64,000 bases of DNA from Nocardia sp. NBC_01327 (GTDB lineage: Bacteria > Actinomycetota > Actinomycetes > Mycobacteriales > Mycobacteriaceae): assembly GCF_035958815.1 (NCBI RefSeq), contig NZ_CP108383.1, positions 6,076,001 to 6,140,000 of the forward strand. Direction: 5' to 3'. Position 1 is the stretch's first letter, and every line of letters begins with the position of its first letter. The position numbers and the translations under genes were made by a program. Positions 18,757-26,835 of the stretch are shown piece by piece. The notes under the pieces were generated by a model that was not told the DNA's origin, made no database searches, and worked only from the letters and a program-made list of their open reading frames with translations.

Positions 18757-19510
18757 GACGGGTGAGGCTGTGGGTGAAGGCGATGGCGCTGGCGGCGCTC
18801 TCGTGACGGGTGGCGCGGGCGATATCGGCCGCGAGGTGGTGCGGCGGCTGGCGGCGACCGGCCGCGAGGTGATCATCGCCGATGTCGATGTGGCGGCGGC
18901 GCAGCAGCTGGCTGCCGAACTCGGCCCCAAAACCAGTGCGCTGCACCTGGATCTGCGCAGTGACGACAGCATCGAGGCGGCCGCGCACGCGGTGCGCGGC
19001 AGGATCTCGGCGCTGGTGCAGTGTGCGGGCGCGGCGATCGTGGAGCCGTTCCTGGACAGCACCGTCGCGCACTGGGACCTCATGCACCAGGTGAACCTGC
19101 GCGGCCCCATGCAGCTCACCCAGCACCTGCTGCCCGCCCTGCAGGAAGCATCCGGGGCACGCATGGTCTTCGTCTCCTCGGACGGCGCACGCGCCGGCGC
19201 CGCGGGCGAATCCGCCTATGCCGCCTCGAAATCCGGGCTGTTCGGTTTCGCCAAATCACTCGCTCGCGAGGTCGCCCGGCACGAGGTGACGGTGAATGTG
19301 GTGTGCCCCGGCCCCATCGAGGGCCGCATGGTCACCCACACCATGGCGCAGCACCGCGGCAAGCTCGAAGCCCTCCAGAAGGCCATTCCGATGAAACGCC
19401 TGGGCCGGCCCGATGAGGTCGCGGCCCTCATCTGCTGGCTGGCGAGCCCGGAAGCCAGTTACCTCACCGGCCAGCTGATCAGCGTCAGCGGCGGCATCAC
19501 CATGCAGTGA
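18755..19510 (+). CDS. Short-chain dehydrogenase/reductase
   Basis: This 251-residue classical SDR has the TGGAGDIG nucleotide-binding motif near the N-terminus. The catalytic Ser is in VSSDGA, and YAASKSG supplies the Tyr and Lys. It resembles beta-ketoacyl-ACP-reductase-type enzymes that oxidise or reduce hydroxyl/keto groups with NAD(P). Together with the amidohydrolase 13 bases downstream it may act on a sugar lactone or keto sugar, but no substrate can be named. The start is uncertain (ATG 18755 or GTG 18770), because a hairpin covers the first candidate. Confidence 0.8.
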   Translation: MTGEAVGEGDGAGGALVTGGAGDIGREVVRRLAATGREVIIADVDVAAAQQLAAELGPKTSALHLDLRSDDSIEAAAHAVRGRISALVQCAGAAIVEPFLDSTVAHWDLMHQVNLRGPMQLTQHLLPALQEASGARMVFVSSDGARAGAAGESAYAASKSGLFGFAKSLAREVARHEVTVNVVCPGPIEGRMVTHTMAQHRGKLEALQKAIPMKRLGRPDEVAALICWLASPEASYLTGQLISVSGGITMQ

Positions 19511-19523
19511 AGGAGACGCCACC

Positions 19524-20387
19524 ATGCCCACCCTCCCCATAGTCGACGCCCACCTGCACCTCTGGGACACGACGGCCAATCCCTGGTACCCGCAGCTACG
19601 CGACTTCGGCAGCGCCGCAGGACAGCCCGATCTGGGCCGCCGATTCCTACTGCCCGACTACGACCGCGCCGCGGGCACCGAGATCGCGGGCCTGGTGCAC
19701 GTCTCGGCGACCTCCGCGCCGCAGGCCTACCTCGCCGAGACCCGCTGGATCGACGAGATCGCGACCGCGGACCCGCGGCCGTTCGCACTCATCGCCACGG
19801 TGGACCCCACCCTCCCGGCGGCCGAGCTGCTGGACCATCTCGAACAGCAGTCCCGCAGCGCGCATTTCCGCGGCATCCGGGTCTTCCAGGGCCTGTCCCC
19901 CGCCACGCCCGCCGCCGAGACCCTCGCGCACTGGCTGCAGGATCGTGATGCCGTCTTCGATCTGGTCACGCGCCCGGACGACATGCTGGATTGGATCGAC
20001 TTCCTCGCCGGGTACCCGAAACTGCGGGTGGTGCTCGAACACCTCGGGCTGCCCAGGAGCACCGCCCCCGACGACCGCACCGCCTGGCACAATGCGCTCT
20101 CCCTGGCCGCCAAGGAAACCCAGTGGTTGTGCAAGGTCTCCGGCCTGGGCCTGATCTGCCCCGACCTGAGCTGGGAAGCGCTGGGCTTCTGGCTGGAGAG
20201 CAGCGTCCACCTGTGGGGCTGGCGCCGGCTCATGTTCGGCTCGAATATGCCCGTCGAGACGATCGCGGGCAGCTATCCGGACCTGCTGGCCACCGTCGAC
20301 CACATGGTCAGCACCGATGCGACCGATCAGGAAGCCGAATTCTTCTACCGCACCAACGCATCCGACACCTACGGGCTCACGCTCTAG
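19524..20387 (+). CDS. Amidohydrolase (COG3618 lactonase-like TIM barrel)
   Basis: This 287-residue protein begins with IVDAHLHLWDTTANPWYPQL, the metal-binding HxH entry motif of the amidohydrolase family that includes L-fuconolactonase and 4-sulfomuconolactonase. A conserved RLMFGSNMPVE segment lies near the C-terminus. It should hydrolyse a lactone or similar ring. GGAGA precedes the ATG at a normal distance. The last 11 bases overlap the convergent Uma2-like gene within a repeat. Confidence 0.8.
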   Translation: MPTLPIVDAHLHLWDTTANPWYPQLRDFGSAAGQPDLGRRFLLPDYDRAAGTEIAGLVHVSATSAPQAYLAETRWIDEIATADPRPFALIATVDPTLPAAELLDHLEQQSRSAHFRGIRVFQGLSPATPAAETLAHWLQDRDAVFDLVTRPDDMLDWIDFLAGYPKLRVVLEHLGLPRSTAPDDRTAWHNALSLAAKETQWLCKVSGLGLICPDLSWEALGFWLESSVHLWGWRRLMFGSNMPVETIAGSYPDLLATVDHMVSTDATDQEAEFFYRTNASDTYGLTL

Positions 20388-20907
20388 GGCCGCCCAGTCG
20401 CTCTCTGGATCCGCCGAGTCGCTCTCTGGGCCCGCCCAGTCGTTCGACCGCGGCGGCCACGCGCGCAATCGAGAGGTGCTCGGGTTGCGGCAGCTGGGAG
20501 ACGCGGCGGCTGCCGGTCAGTTTGTAGTCCGCACCGATCAGTTCGTACATGCTGATGAAACCGTCGAGATCGTCGGAATCCTGGTCGCCGCGCACGATCC
20601 AGTAGGTGGGAATGCCGAGCATGGCATAGACCCGCAGTTTGTCGATGGCCTCGCCGACCTGACTCTCCGAGTGCACGGCCTGCACGACGGCGAACAGGTC
20701 GGCGGGATCGTGCACCGTGCTGTTCTTGGCCGGGCAGTGCCCGGGCCGGAAGACCACGCCGTCGGCGACAAAGTTGTGGAAGCCGATGTCATCGGGGGCG
20801 AAGCCGCTGCCGGCGATGTACTGATCACCCGCGATCTCGTAGCCGAGGTTGTTCCAGAACTCGAGCACGCTGAACACGATTCGGGAGTACCAGAACGTGA
20901 CCGGCAT
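20377..20907 (-). CDS. Uma2-family (DUF820) restriction-endonuclease-fold protein
   Basis: This is a 176-residue protein. The PD-(D/E)xK-like core is suggested by APDDIGFHNFVADGVVFRPG, followed by VVQAVHSESQ and KLRVYAMLGIPTYWIV, which is the layout of Uma2 proteins. The catalytic Glu strand (usually VEVVSPS) is altered to VQAVHSES, so nuclease activity is doubtful. ATG at 20907 has GGAG 9 bases upstream; TTG at 20922 is less likely. The C-terminus runs into a Glu-Arg-Leu-Gly-Gly repeat encoded by a 21-bp DNA repeat. Confidence 0.75.
   Translation of the reverse strand: MPVTFWYSRIVFSVLEFWNNLGYEIAGDQYIAGSGFAPDDIGFHNFVADGVVFRPGHCPAKNSTVHDPADLFAVVQAVHSESQVGEAIDKLRVYAMLGIPTYWIVRGDQDSDDLDGFISMYELIGADYKLTGSRRVSQLPQPEHLSIARVAAAVERLGGPRERLGGSRERLGGPRA
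20391..20453. repeat. Three 21-bp tandem repeats at convergent gene ends
   Basis: Units begin at 20391, 20412 and 20433; the first two read CGCCCAGTCGCTCTCTGG and CGCCGAGTCGCTCTCTGG, while the third is diverged. They encode the C-terminal RERLGG repeat of the Uma2-like protein and begin 4 bases after the amidohydrolase stop. Confidence 0.8.
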
Positions 20908-21343
20908 GAGTGTCAGCTCCAATCGCCTGCTCTTACCTGACGAGACCGAAACACCATAACGTCAGATCAGGCATATAAGACACGCGCGGATGCGTGTACC
21001 GCTCAGCCGGGCGATTCGGGCAAATCAAGTGACGGGCCACACAGGACAATTGACCAGTTGCGCCCGAATTACTCACTGCACCGACGGTTACACCAAACCC
21101 GTTGTTACACACAAACACTCGAATTGCTACCGGGTGACCAGTCCCACACGCCCGAAATCCCCGTTTCGGTTGAAGGCACTATGAGCGCCCCGTAAAGTTA
21201 CTCACCAGTTAGGCACGATGGTGTCCCTACCTCGGCCCGACATTCTGCTAGGGGGCCGTTCTCTATTCATCGTCCACATCCACCGACGCATGTCGGACGA
21301 ACAACGTTGAGCACCAACATGTTCGTACATTAAGGAGGGGACG
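20908..21343. promoter_or_regulatory. Divergent promoter region with candidate promoter for acyl-CoA reductase
   Basis: This is a 436-base gap between divergent genes with lower GC than its surroundings. On the plus strand TTGAAG (21170-21175), 17 bases and TAAAGT (21193-21198) form a plausible sigma-70-type promoter. GTTACAC occurs twice (21087, 21104), and ACACGC-N6-GCGTGT is an inverted repeat at 20980-20997. AAGGAGGGG at 21332-21340 is a strong ribosome site for the downstream gene. Confidence 0.5.
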
Positions 21344-23377
21344 ATGGTTTCCTACATCGTCACGGGCGGTACCGGGTTCCTGGGCCGTCGCGTCGTCGCC
21401 GGTCTGCTGGACCGCGATCCGCACGCTGTTGTCCACGCGCTGGTTCGCGAGGCGTCCGTCGCCAAACTGCACGAGATGGCCCTCGGCTGGGATGCCGAGG
21501 ATCGGGTGTTCCCGCTGGTCGGTGACCTCACCGCACCCGGACTCGGACTGCGCGACGGCATTACCGGCGAGCTGGACGCACCCCGCGCCGACCATGTCAT
21601 CCACCTCGGCGCCATCTACGATATGACCGCCGACGAGGACAGCACCTACGCCGCCAATGTGCAGGGGACGCGCGCCGTAGTGGAGCTGGCCACCGAGATC
21701 GGCGCGGTGCTGCACCACGTTTCCTCGGTCGCCGTCGCCGGTGATCACAAAGGCAAGTTCTTCGAGGACGACTTCGATCTCGGACAGCATCTCGATTCGC
21801 CTTATCACCGCACCAAATTCGAGGCCGAGAAACTCGTGCGCGAAAGCCGCGGCCTGCGCTGGCGGGTATACCGCCCGGCCATCGTGGTCGGCGATTCCCG
21901 CACCGGCGAGATGGACAAGATCGACGGGCCGTACTACTTCTTCCCCGCCATTGCCGGATTGGCCGCACTGCCGTCGGAACTGCCGATGCCACTGCCCGAT
22001 CTGGGCGCCACCAATATCGTTCCGGTGGATTATGTGGCGGCCGCCATGGTCGAACTCGTCAACAAGCCGGGCTTGATCGGGCGCACCTTCCACCTCACCA
22101 ATCCGGAACCGCAGCCGTTCGGCCAGATCTACGCCTCCCTGGCCCGCGCCGCCGGCGCACCCGCCGGATTCGGCACGCTGCCCGGCAGCCATGCCGCCCT
22201 GCACGCCCTCGGCGGACTGCCGGGCGTTCCGGCGGTGCGCGATTTCGTGCTCGAGCGCTTCGGCATTCCCGCCGAGGTCGCCCCCCATACCGCCTTCGCC
22301 TCGGCCTTCTCCTCCGACTTCACCCGGGCGCAGCTGCGCGGCACCGGCATCGAGGTGCCGAAGTTCGATACCTACGCCGCCAAGCTGTGGAGCTACTGGG
22401 AGGCGCACCTGGACCCCGATCGCGCCCGCCGCGGTGGCAAGGAGCCGCTGCAGGGCCGGATCGTGCTGGTCACCGGTGCGTCCTCCGGTATCGGCCTGGC
22501 CACCGCCCATGCGGTCGCCAAGCGCGGCGCGACCGTGCTCATGGTGGCTCGCACGCCCGAGGACATCGACGCCGCCGCGGCGGCGGTGCGCGCCGAAAGC
22601 GGTGCGGCCCAGGCCTACATCTGCGATATCACCGATGAGAAGTCGGTGGAGCTGCTCGTCAAGCAGGTGCTCGCCGACCACGGCCACGTCGATTTCGTGG
22701 TGAACAATGCGGGCCGCTCGATCCGCCGCTCGGTGCTCAATTCCACCGATCGCATGCACGACTTCGAGCGCACCATGGCCGTCAACTATTTCGGTGCGGT
22801 GCGATTGATCCTGGCACTGCTGCCGTCCATGCGGGAGCGCCGCTTCGGGCACTTCGTCAATATCTCCTCCATCGCGGTGCAGACCAAGGTGCCGCGCTTC
22901 GCCGCCTACGTGGCGAGCAAGTCGGCGCTGGACAATTTCAGCGAGATCGCGGCGGTCGAGAATGCCGATGCCGGTATCACTTTCACCTCGGTGCGGATGC
23001 CGCTGGTGCGCACGCCCATGATCGCGCCGACGGACCTGTACAAGTCCATCCCGGTGCATTCCCCCGATCAGGCCGCCGATATCGTGGTGCGGGCGCTGGA
23101 GCACCGGCCCAGCCGAATCGATACGCCCATCGGCACTTTCGCCCAGATCGTGGATATGGTCATGCCGTCGGTGAAGCGCGCCATCCTCTCGGAGGGCTTC
23201 CATATGTTCGGAGACTCCAAGGCCACCAAGCCGGTTCGCGACGGTGATGCCGCGCCGGCCGCGAAGAAGGAGTCCCGCAGCCCGCTGCTGGCCCTGGCGC
23301 CGATCGTGCAGCCGCTGATGGGCCTGCCCGCCCCGGCGGCCCGCATTGCCAACCGCATTCCGGGACTGCACTGGTAA
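21344..23377 (+). CDS. Two-domain fatty acyl-CoA reductase (AcrA1-like)
   Basis: This is a 677-residue fusion of two Rossmann domains. The N-terminal half (1-360) is an extended-SDR/thioester-reductase-like domain with TGGTGFLGRRVV and the YHRTKFEAE active site. The C-terminal half (about 370-640) is a classical SDR with TGASSGIG, NISSIAVQ and YVASKSA. This layout matches mycobacterial AcrA1 (Rv3391 type) and related acyl-CoA reductases that make fatty aldehydes or alcohols. With the nearby WS/DGAT, a wax-ester role is plausible. The start has a strong AAGGAGGGG. Confidence 0.88.
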   Translation: MVSYIVTGGTGFLGRRVVAGLLDRDPHAVVHALVREASVAKLHEMALGWDAEDRVFPLVGDLTAPGLGLRDGITGELDAPRADHVIHLGAIYDMTADEDSTYAANVQGTRAVVELATEIGAVLHHVSSVAVAGDHKGKFFEDDFDLGQHLDSPYHRTKFEAEKLVRESRGLRWRVYRPAIVVGDSRTGEMDKIDGPYYFFPAIAGLAALPSELPMPLPDLGATNIVPVDYVAAAMVELVNKPGLIGRTFHLTNPEPQPFGQIYASLARAAGAPAGFGTLPGSHAALHALGGLPGVPAVRDFVLERFGIPAEVAPHTAFASAFSSDFTRAQLRGTGIEVPKFDTYAAKLWSYWEAHLDPDRARRGGKEPLQGRIVLVTGASSGIGLATAHAVAKRGATVLMVARTPEDIDAAAAAVRAESGAAQAYICDITDEKSVELLVKQVLADHGHVDFVVNNAGRSIRRSVLNSTDRMHDFERTMAVNYFGAVRLILALLPSMRERRFGHFVNISSIAVQTKVPRFAAYVASKSALDNFSEIAAVENADAGITFTSVRMPLVRTPMIAPTDLYKSIPVHSPDQAADIVVRALEHRPSRIDTPIGTFAQIVDMVMPSVKRAILSEGFHMFGDSKATKPVRDGDAAPAAKKESRSPLLALAPIVQPLMGLPAPAARIANRIPGLHW

Positions 23378-23396
23378 GCCATTCCCGTTCAACAGC

Positions 23397-23431
23397 ATTC
23401 GGCCCGGTGAGAAGTTCTCACCGGGCCGAAT
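23397..23431. terminator. Bidirectional terminator hairpin
   Basis: This is a perfect 35-base palindrome, with 17-base arms ATTCGGCCCGGTGAGAA and its complement around G23414. It lies between the convergent acyl-CoA reductase and cutinase genes, 19 bases after one stop and 27 bases beyond the other. There is no long U-tract, as is common for high-GC actinobacteria. Confidence 0.85.
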
Positions 23432-23458
23432 CGTTCGGGAGCCCCTCCCGTGGTCTTC

Positions 23459-24106
23459 TCAGACGTGGTTCGCCGCGAAGTTCACCGCGCCCACGAAACT
23501 GCTTCCATAGGCGACGTGGGCATTGGCATCGACACCCGCTCCGCAGATGGGATCGCCGCCGGTGCACCAGTCGCCGGTGCGAGAGGCGTACGCGCCGGGC
23601 ACATTCCAGCCGATGGCCCGCATGGGATCACCGAACAGCAGGACCGCCGCGACGCGGTCGCCCAGATCGCCGGGCAGCTGCACCCGGCCGGGATACCAGG
23701 ACACCGCGCCGGTGCCCAGTGCCGCGTGCACGACCGCCGCACCCTGCGAGTACCCCACCAGGATGAACCGCTGTGCCGGGCAGGCCGCGGCCTGAGCGGC
23801 CAAGTGCCCCACCAGATCCGCCGAGCCCGCACCCAGATTGAACGTGTAGTCCGCCGGATAGTTCACGGAGTACGCACTCGTACTCACGGGCAACCGGTCC
23901 TGCAGCATTCCGTATAGCGGATCGCCGACCGCGTCGCCGAGCCACCCGGGTTCACCCGTGCCCCGCGCCACGACCACGTCCACGTCGGTACATGCGTCCG
24001 CGTGGGCCCGAGGTAGTGGGAAGAACACACTCGCCACCAGCAATATGGCGGCGAGAACCCAAGCTATACGCCACTTTCCAGTCAGCACAACCCTTCGGTC
24101 GCCCAT
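23459..24106 (-). CDS. Secreted cutinase-family serine esterase
   Basis: This 215-residue protein starts with a signal peptide (WVLAAILLVASVFFPLPRAHA). The mature protein shows DVVVARGTGEPG, the nucleophile motif GYSQGA, the acid in GGDPICG and the His in NAHVAYG, which complete the cutinase triad. Members of this family in mycobacteria hydrolyse esters, lipids or cutin-like polymers outside the cell. ATG at 24106 is preferred to GTG at 24115 because AGAGGG is better spaced. Paired cysteines (DACTD, AACPAQ, DWCTG, PICGA) fit the family disulfides. Confidence 0.9.
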   Translation of the reverse strand: MGDRRVVLTGKWRIAWVLAAILLVASVFFPLPRAHADACTDVDVVVARGTGEPGWLGDAVGDPLYGMLQDRLPVSTSAYSVNYPADYTFNLGAGSADLVGHLAAQAAACPAQRFILVGYSQGAAVVHAALGTGAVSWYPGRVQLPGDLGDRVAAVLLFGDPMRAIGWNVPGAYASRTGDWCTGGDPICGAGVDANAHVAYGSSFVGAVNFAANHV

Positions 24107-24147
24107 TGTTCTCACCCTCTCACGCCGTTGTGAGAGGCCCGGTGACT

Positions 24148-24162
24148 CTTGTCAGTGACAAG
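24148..24162. promoter_or_regulatory. Inverted repeat upstream of cutinase gene
   Basis: CTTGTCA-G-TGACAAG is a perfect 7+1+7 palindrome, directly followed by a further TGACAA half-site (24163). It lies 42 bases upstream of the cutinase start and about 215 bases before the divergent WS/DGAT gene. The shape suggests a repressor site; the regulator is unknown. Confidence 0.5.
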
Positions 24163-24375
24163 TGACAAACCGCCGGGCCATGTGACCCAAGGTAGGGAGA
24201 AGCTGAGCGCGCGGCAACGAGTCCTACCGGAGAGATACCCAATCGGTGCGCATCCGTATCACTACGAAACTTGCGCTCTACAAGCTACTTTGAGGCAACG
24301 AACCGGCCTCGGAACGGTCCTGCGAGGTACCGCAATCGGGGCGCAAAGTAGAACCAGTTCTCATAGGGTGTTGGT

Positions 24376-25779
24376 ATGGAACGACTTACCGGACTCGATG
24401 CGAGCTTCCTCTATCTCGAAACGGACACCCAACTCCTGCACGTCTGCGCACTGCTGATACTCGATCCCACCGCGGACGGAGGTGAATTCGATTACGACAC
24501 CTTCAAAGCCGAACTCGGCCGCCGGCTGTACCTCATTCCCGCCATGACCCGCCGCCTGCACAATGTGCCGTTCAATCTCGATCATCCGGTGTGGGTGCAG
24601 GATTCACACTTCGACCTGGACTACCACGTCCGCCGCGTCGGCCTGCCCGCACCGGGCGGCCGACGGGGACTGGCCGAGATCACCGCCGATATCGCAGGCA
24701 GGGCGCTGGATCGCACCCGCCCGCTGTGGGAGATGTGGGTGGTGGAGGGCTTCCCGGACCATAAGGTCGCCGTCATCTCCAAGTACCACCACGCCATCGT
24801 CGACGGCATCACCGGCACCAATATGATGATGCACCTCTGCGATCTGGAACCGGGCGTGACCTATTCGCCGCCCGCCGAAACCCCTGCCGCCGAAGCGGAA
24901 CCGAACGATCTGGTACTGGCCGCTGAGGGCCTGGCCAAATTCCCGGGCAAGCTCGGCATGTTCGGCATGGTGCCGCAGACCGTCGGAATTCTGACCGGTC
25001 TGGTGCAGCGCCGGCGCGGCGGTGGCGAGACCCGCGGTATGGCACTGCCGTTCACCGCACCGCGCACCCCGTTCAATCACGCAATCACCCGGCATCGTTC
25101 GGTCTCCTTCGTGCAGTCGGACCTCGCTGATATCAAGGAGATAAAGTCCGCGTTCGGGGTCAAGGTCAACGATGTGGTGCTCGCCGTGGTCGGCGGTGCG
25201 CTGCGCAGTTATCTCGAACTGCACGATGAGCTGCCCGAAACCTCGCTCATCGCCTCGGTTCCGGTATCGGTGCACGAAACCTCCCGGCACGAGGCGGGCA
25301 CCAATAAGGTCTCCACCATTTTCGCGCGGCTCTACACCGATCTCGCCGATCCGGTGGAGCGCATGGAGGCGATTGCCGCGGACAATCGCGGGGCCAAGGA
25401 GGAACACGATCTCATCGGTGCGGACTTCCTGCAGGATTGGGCGAAGTACGCACCGCCCAACACTTTTCAGCTGGCGGCGCGTGCCTACTCCTCGCTGAAG
25501 CTGGCCTCGCACCATCCGGTCGTGCACAATCTGGTGGTCTCGAATGTGCCCGGGCCCAACTTCCCCATGTACTTCCTGGGCGTGCGGGTGTCCTCGATGT
25601 ATCCGTTCGGCCCGGTATTCCACGGCGCCGGGCTCACCGCCACCGTCATCTCCAATAACGGCAACCTGGACTTCGGCTTCATCGCCGCCAAGGAACTGGT
25701 GCCCGATGTCGAGAAGATCGCCGACGCCGTCCCCGAGGTGATCGCCGAACTGCTCAAGGCGGCCGGCGAAAAGCACTGA
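24376..25779 (+). CDS. WS/DGAT wax ester synthase / diacylglycerol acyltransferase
   Basis: This 467-residue protein has the family opening MERLTGLDASFLYLET and the catalytic HHAIVDG motif at residues 138-144, whose His and Asp perform acyl transfer. NDVVLAVVGGALR and the NVPGP segment of the C-terminal domain are also present. It transfers acyl-CoA to diacylglycerol or fatty alcohol, forming storage triacylglycerol or wax ester at the membrane. The acyl-CoA reductase upstream could supply alcohol. The ribosome site is weak. Confidence 0.95.
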   Translation: MERLTGLDASFLYLETDTQLLHVCALLILDPTADGGEFDYDTFKAELGRRLYLIPAMTRRLHNVPFNLDHPVWVQDSHFDLDYHVRRVGLPAPGGRRGLAEITADIAGRALDRTRPLWEMWVVEGFPDHKVAVISKYHHAIVDGITGTNMMMHLCDLEPGVTYSPPAETPAAEAEPNDLVLAAEGLAKFPGKLGMFGMVPQTVGILTGLVQRRRGGGETRGMALPFTAPRTPFNHAITRHRSVSFVQSDLADIKEIKSAFGVKVNDVVLAVVGGALRSYLELHDELPETSLIASVPVSVHETSRHEAGTNKVSTIFARLYTDLADPVERMEAIAADNRGAKEEHDLIGADFLQDWAKYAPPNTFQLAARAYSSLKLASHHPVVHNLVVSNVPGPNFPMYFLGVRVSSMYPFGPVFHGAGLTATVISNNGNLDFGFIAAKELVPDVEKIADAVPEVIAELLKAAGEKH

Positions 25780-25789
25780 GCCCCAGCGC

Positions 25790-26740
25790 TTACAGCCGCT
25801 CGACCACCGATCGACAGGCCTCGAGGAATACCGGGACAAAGACGTCCGCCTCGAGTGCACAGGCCGCATGCCCGGCCTTCGCGAGGAAGATCTCCGCTCC
25901 CGGAATCATTTTCGCCATCTCCAACTGCCGATAGACGGGCAAGGCCCGATCTCGGGTGGTGATCACCACCGCCGCCGGCACCTTCAGCGTCGAGAGCCAT
26001 TCCGTCGCATCGAAATTCCCCAGTACCGCCAGGGCCTGCGCCAGCGCCCAGCCGCTGGTACTGCGCATCTCCGCCATGGCCCAGCGATCCATCCGGCCCA
26101 CCGGCCAGGACGCCTCCGGCAGCACCGGCAGCTTCTGCTTGTGCACTTCGGTGCGGCGCATGGCCGTTTCGGCGAACGAGGCCGCCAGCAGGCCCCAGGT
26201 CTTGTGGAAGGCCCGCTCGCGGCGGGTCTCCTGGAAGCGATAGGTGGTGGCGGCCAGCACAATTCCGCCGACCTTATCCGGATTCCGGTGCGCGGCGAGC
26301 TCCGCGATGACCCCGCCCATGGAGTAGCCGGCCAGCACCGGGCGGTCCAGGCCGAGCACCTCGGCCACCGCGATCGCGTCATCGGCCAGATCGTCGAGAT
26401 CGAAGCGCTCGGAACGGATTCCGTGCCCGTGCCAGCGCTGATCGAAGAGTACGACGCGGTAGAGCTCATTGAGCTCGCTCAGCGATGCGAACCAGTTGAG
26501 CATGGCGGTGGTGGCCATACCGTGCAGCAGCAGGATGGTCGGCGAATCGGGGGCGGGGCCCGCCAGGTCCACCACGTAGGTGCTGCCCCGCCCGGGCAGC
26601 TCCACCATCGACCCCTGCGGAACCTCGGTCAGGCGCGAAATGCGCGGCGACAGACGGCGGTTGCGCCGGCGCTCGCCGGACTGGGTCGCCCCCTCACCGG
26701 ACTGGGTCGCCGCGGAATGGTCCACGCTGGGTTTCGTCAT
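25790..26740 (-). CDS. Alpha/beta hydrolase
   Basis: This 316-residue protein has the oxyanion-hole LLLHGM, the nucleophile elbow GYSMGG, and a C-terminal GHAA that supplies the His; the acid is likely in TTRDRALP. The fold is that of soluble esterases or C-C bond hydrolases. ATG at 26740 is preferred because GGGAGG lies 6 bases upstream. A perfect KstR-type operator (26778-26791) lies just ahead, which suggests a role in sterol or related lipid catabolism. This regulatory link is an inference. Confidence 0.85.
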   Translation of the reverse strand: MTKPSVDHSAATQSGEGATQSGERRRNRRLSPRISRLTEVPQGSMVELPGRGSTYVVDLAGPAPDSPTILLLHGMATTAMLNWFASLSELNELYRVVLFDQRWHGHGIRSERFDLDDLADDAIAVAEVLGLDRPVLAGYSMGGVIAELAAHRNPDKVGGIVLAATTYRFQETRRERAFHKTWGLLAASFAETAMRRTEVHKQKLPVLPEASWPVGRMDRWAMAEMRSTSGWALAQALAVLGNFDATEWLSTLKVPAAVVITTRDRALPVYRQLEMAKMIPGAEIFLAKAGHAACALEADVFVPVFLEACRSVVERL

Positions 26741-26777
26741 CGAATGCCTCCCGGGAAGCCGCATCAACGGTCAAAAA

Positions 26778-26791
26778 TGAAACACGTTTCA
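26778..26791. promoter_or_regulatory. KstR-type operator
   Basis: TGAAACACGTTTCA fits every fixed position of the published KstR motif TNNAACNNGTTNNA and has 6-base symmetric arms. It ends about 37 bases upstream of the alpha/beta hydrolase start. KstR is the TetR-type repressor of cholesterol catabolism in mycobacteria and rhodococci. Confidence 0.65.
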
Positions 26792-26835
26792 GTTGATGAT
26801 GCCATAATCCCGGTGTGATGCAGGAGTACGTCGCG

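Noticed and set aside
21088..21110. AACCCGTT as a second KstR site
   Set aside because: The required outer T and A are absent (C and T instead), so it does not fit the motif.
21263..23398. 711-codon open frame antisense to the acyl-CoA reductase
   Set aside because: It is a high-GC shadow: His/Arg/Gly-rich with no domain, whereas the plus frame has clear catalytic motifs.
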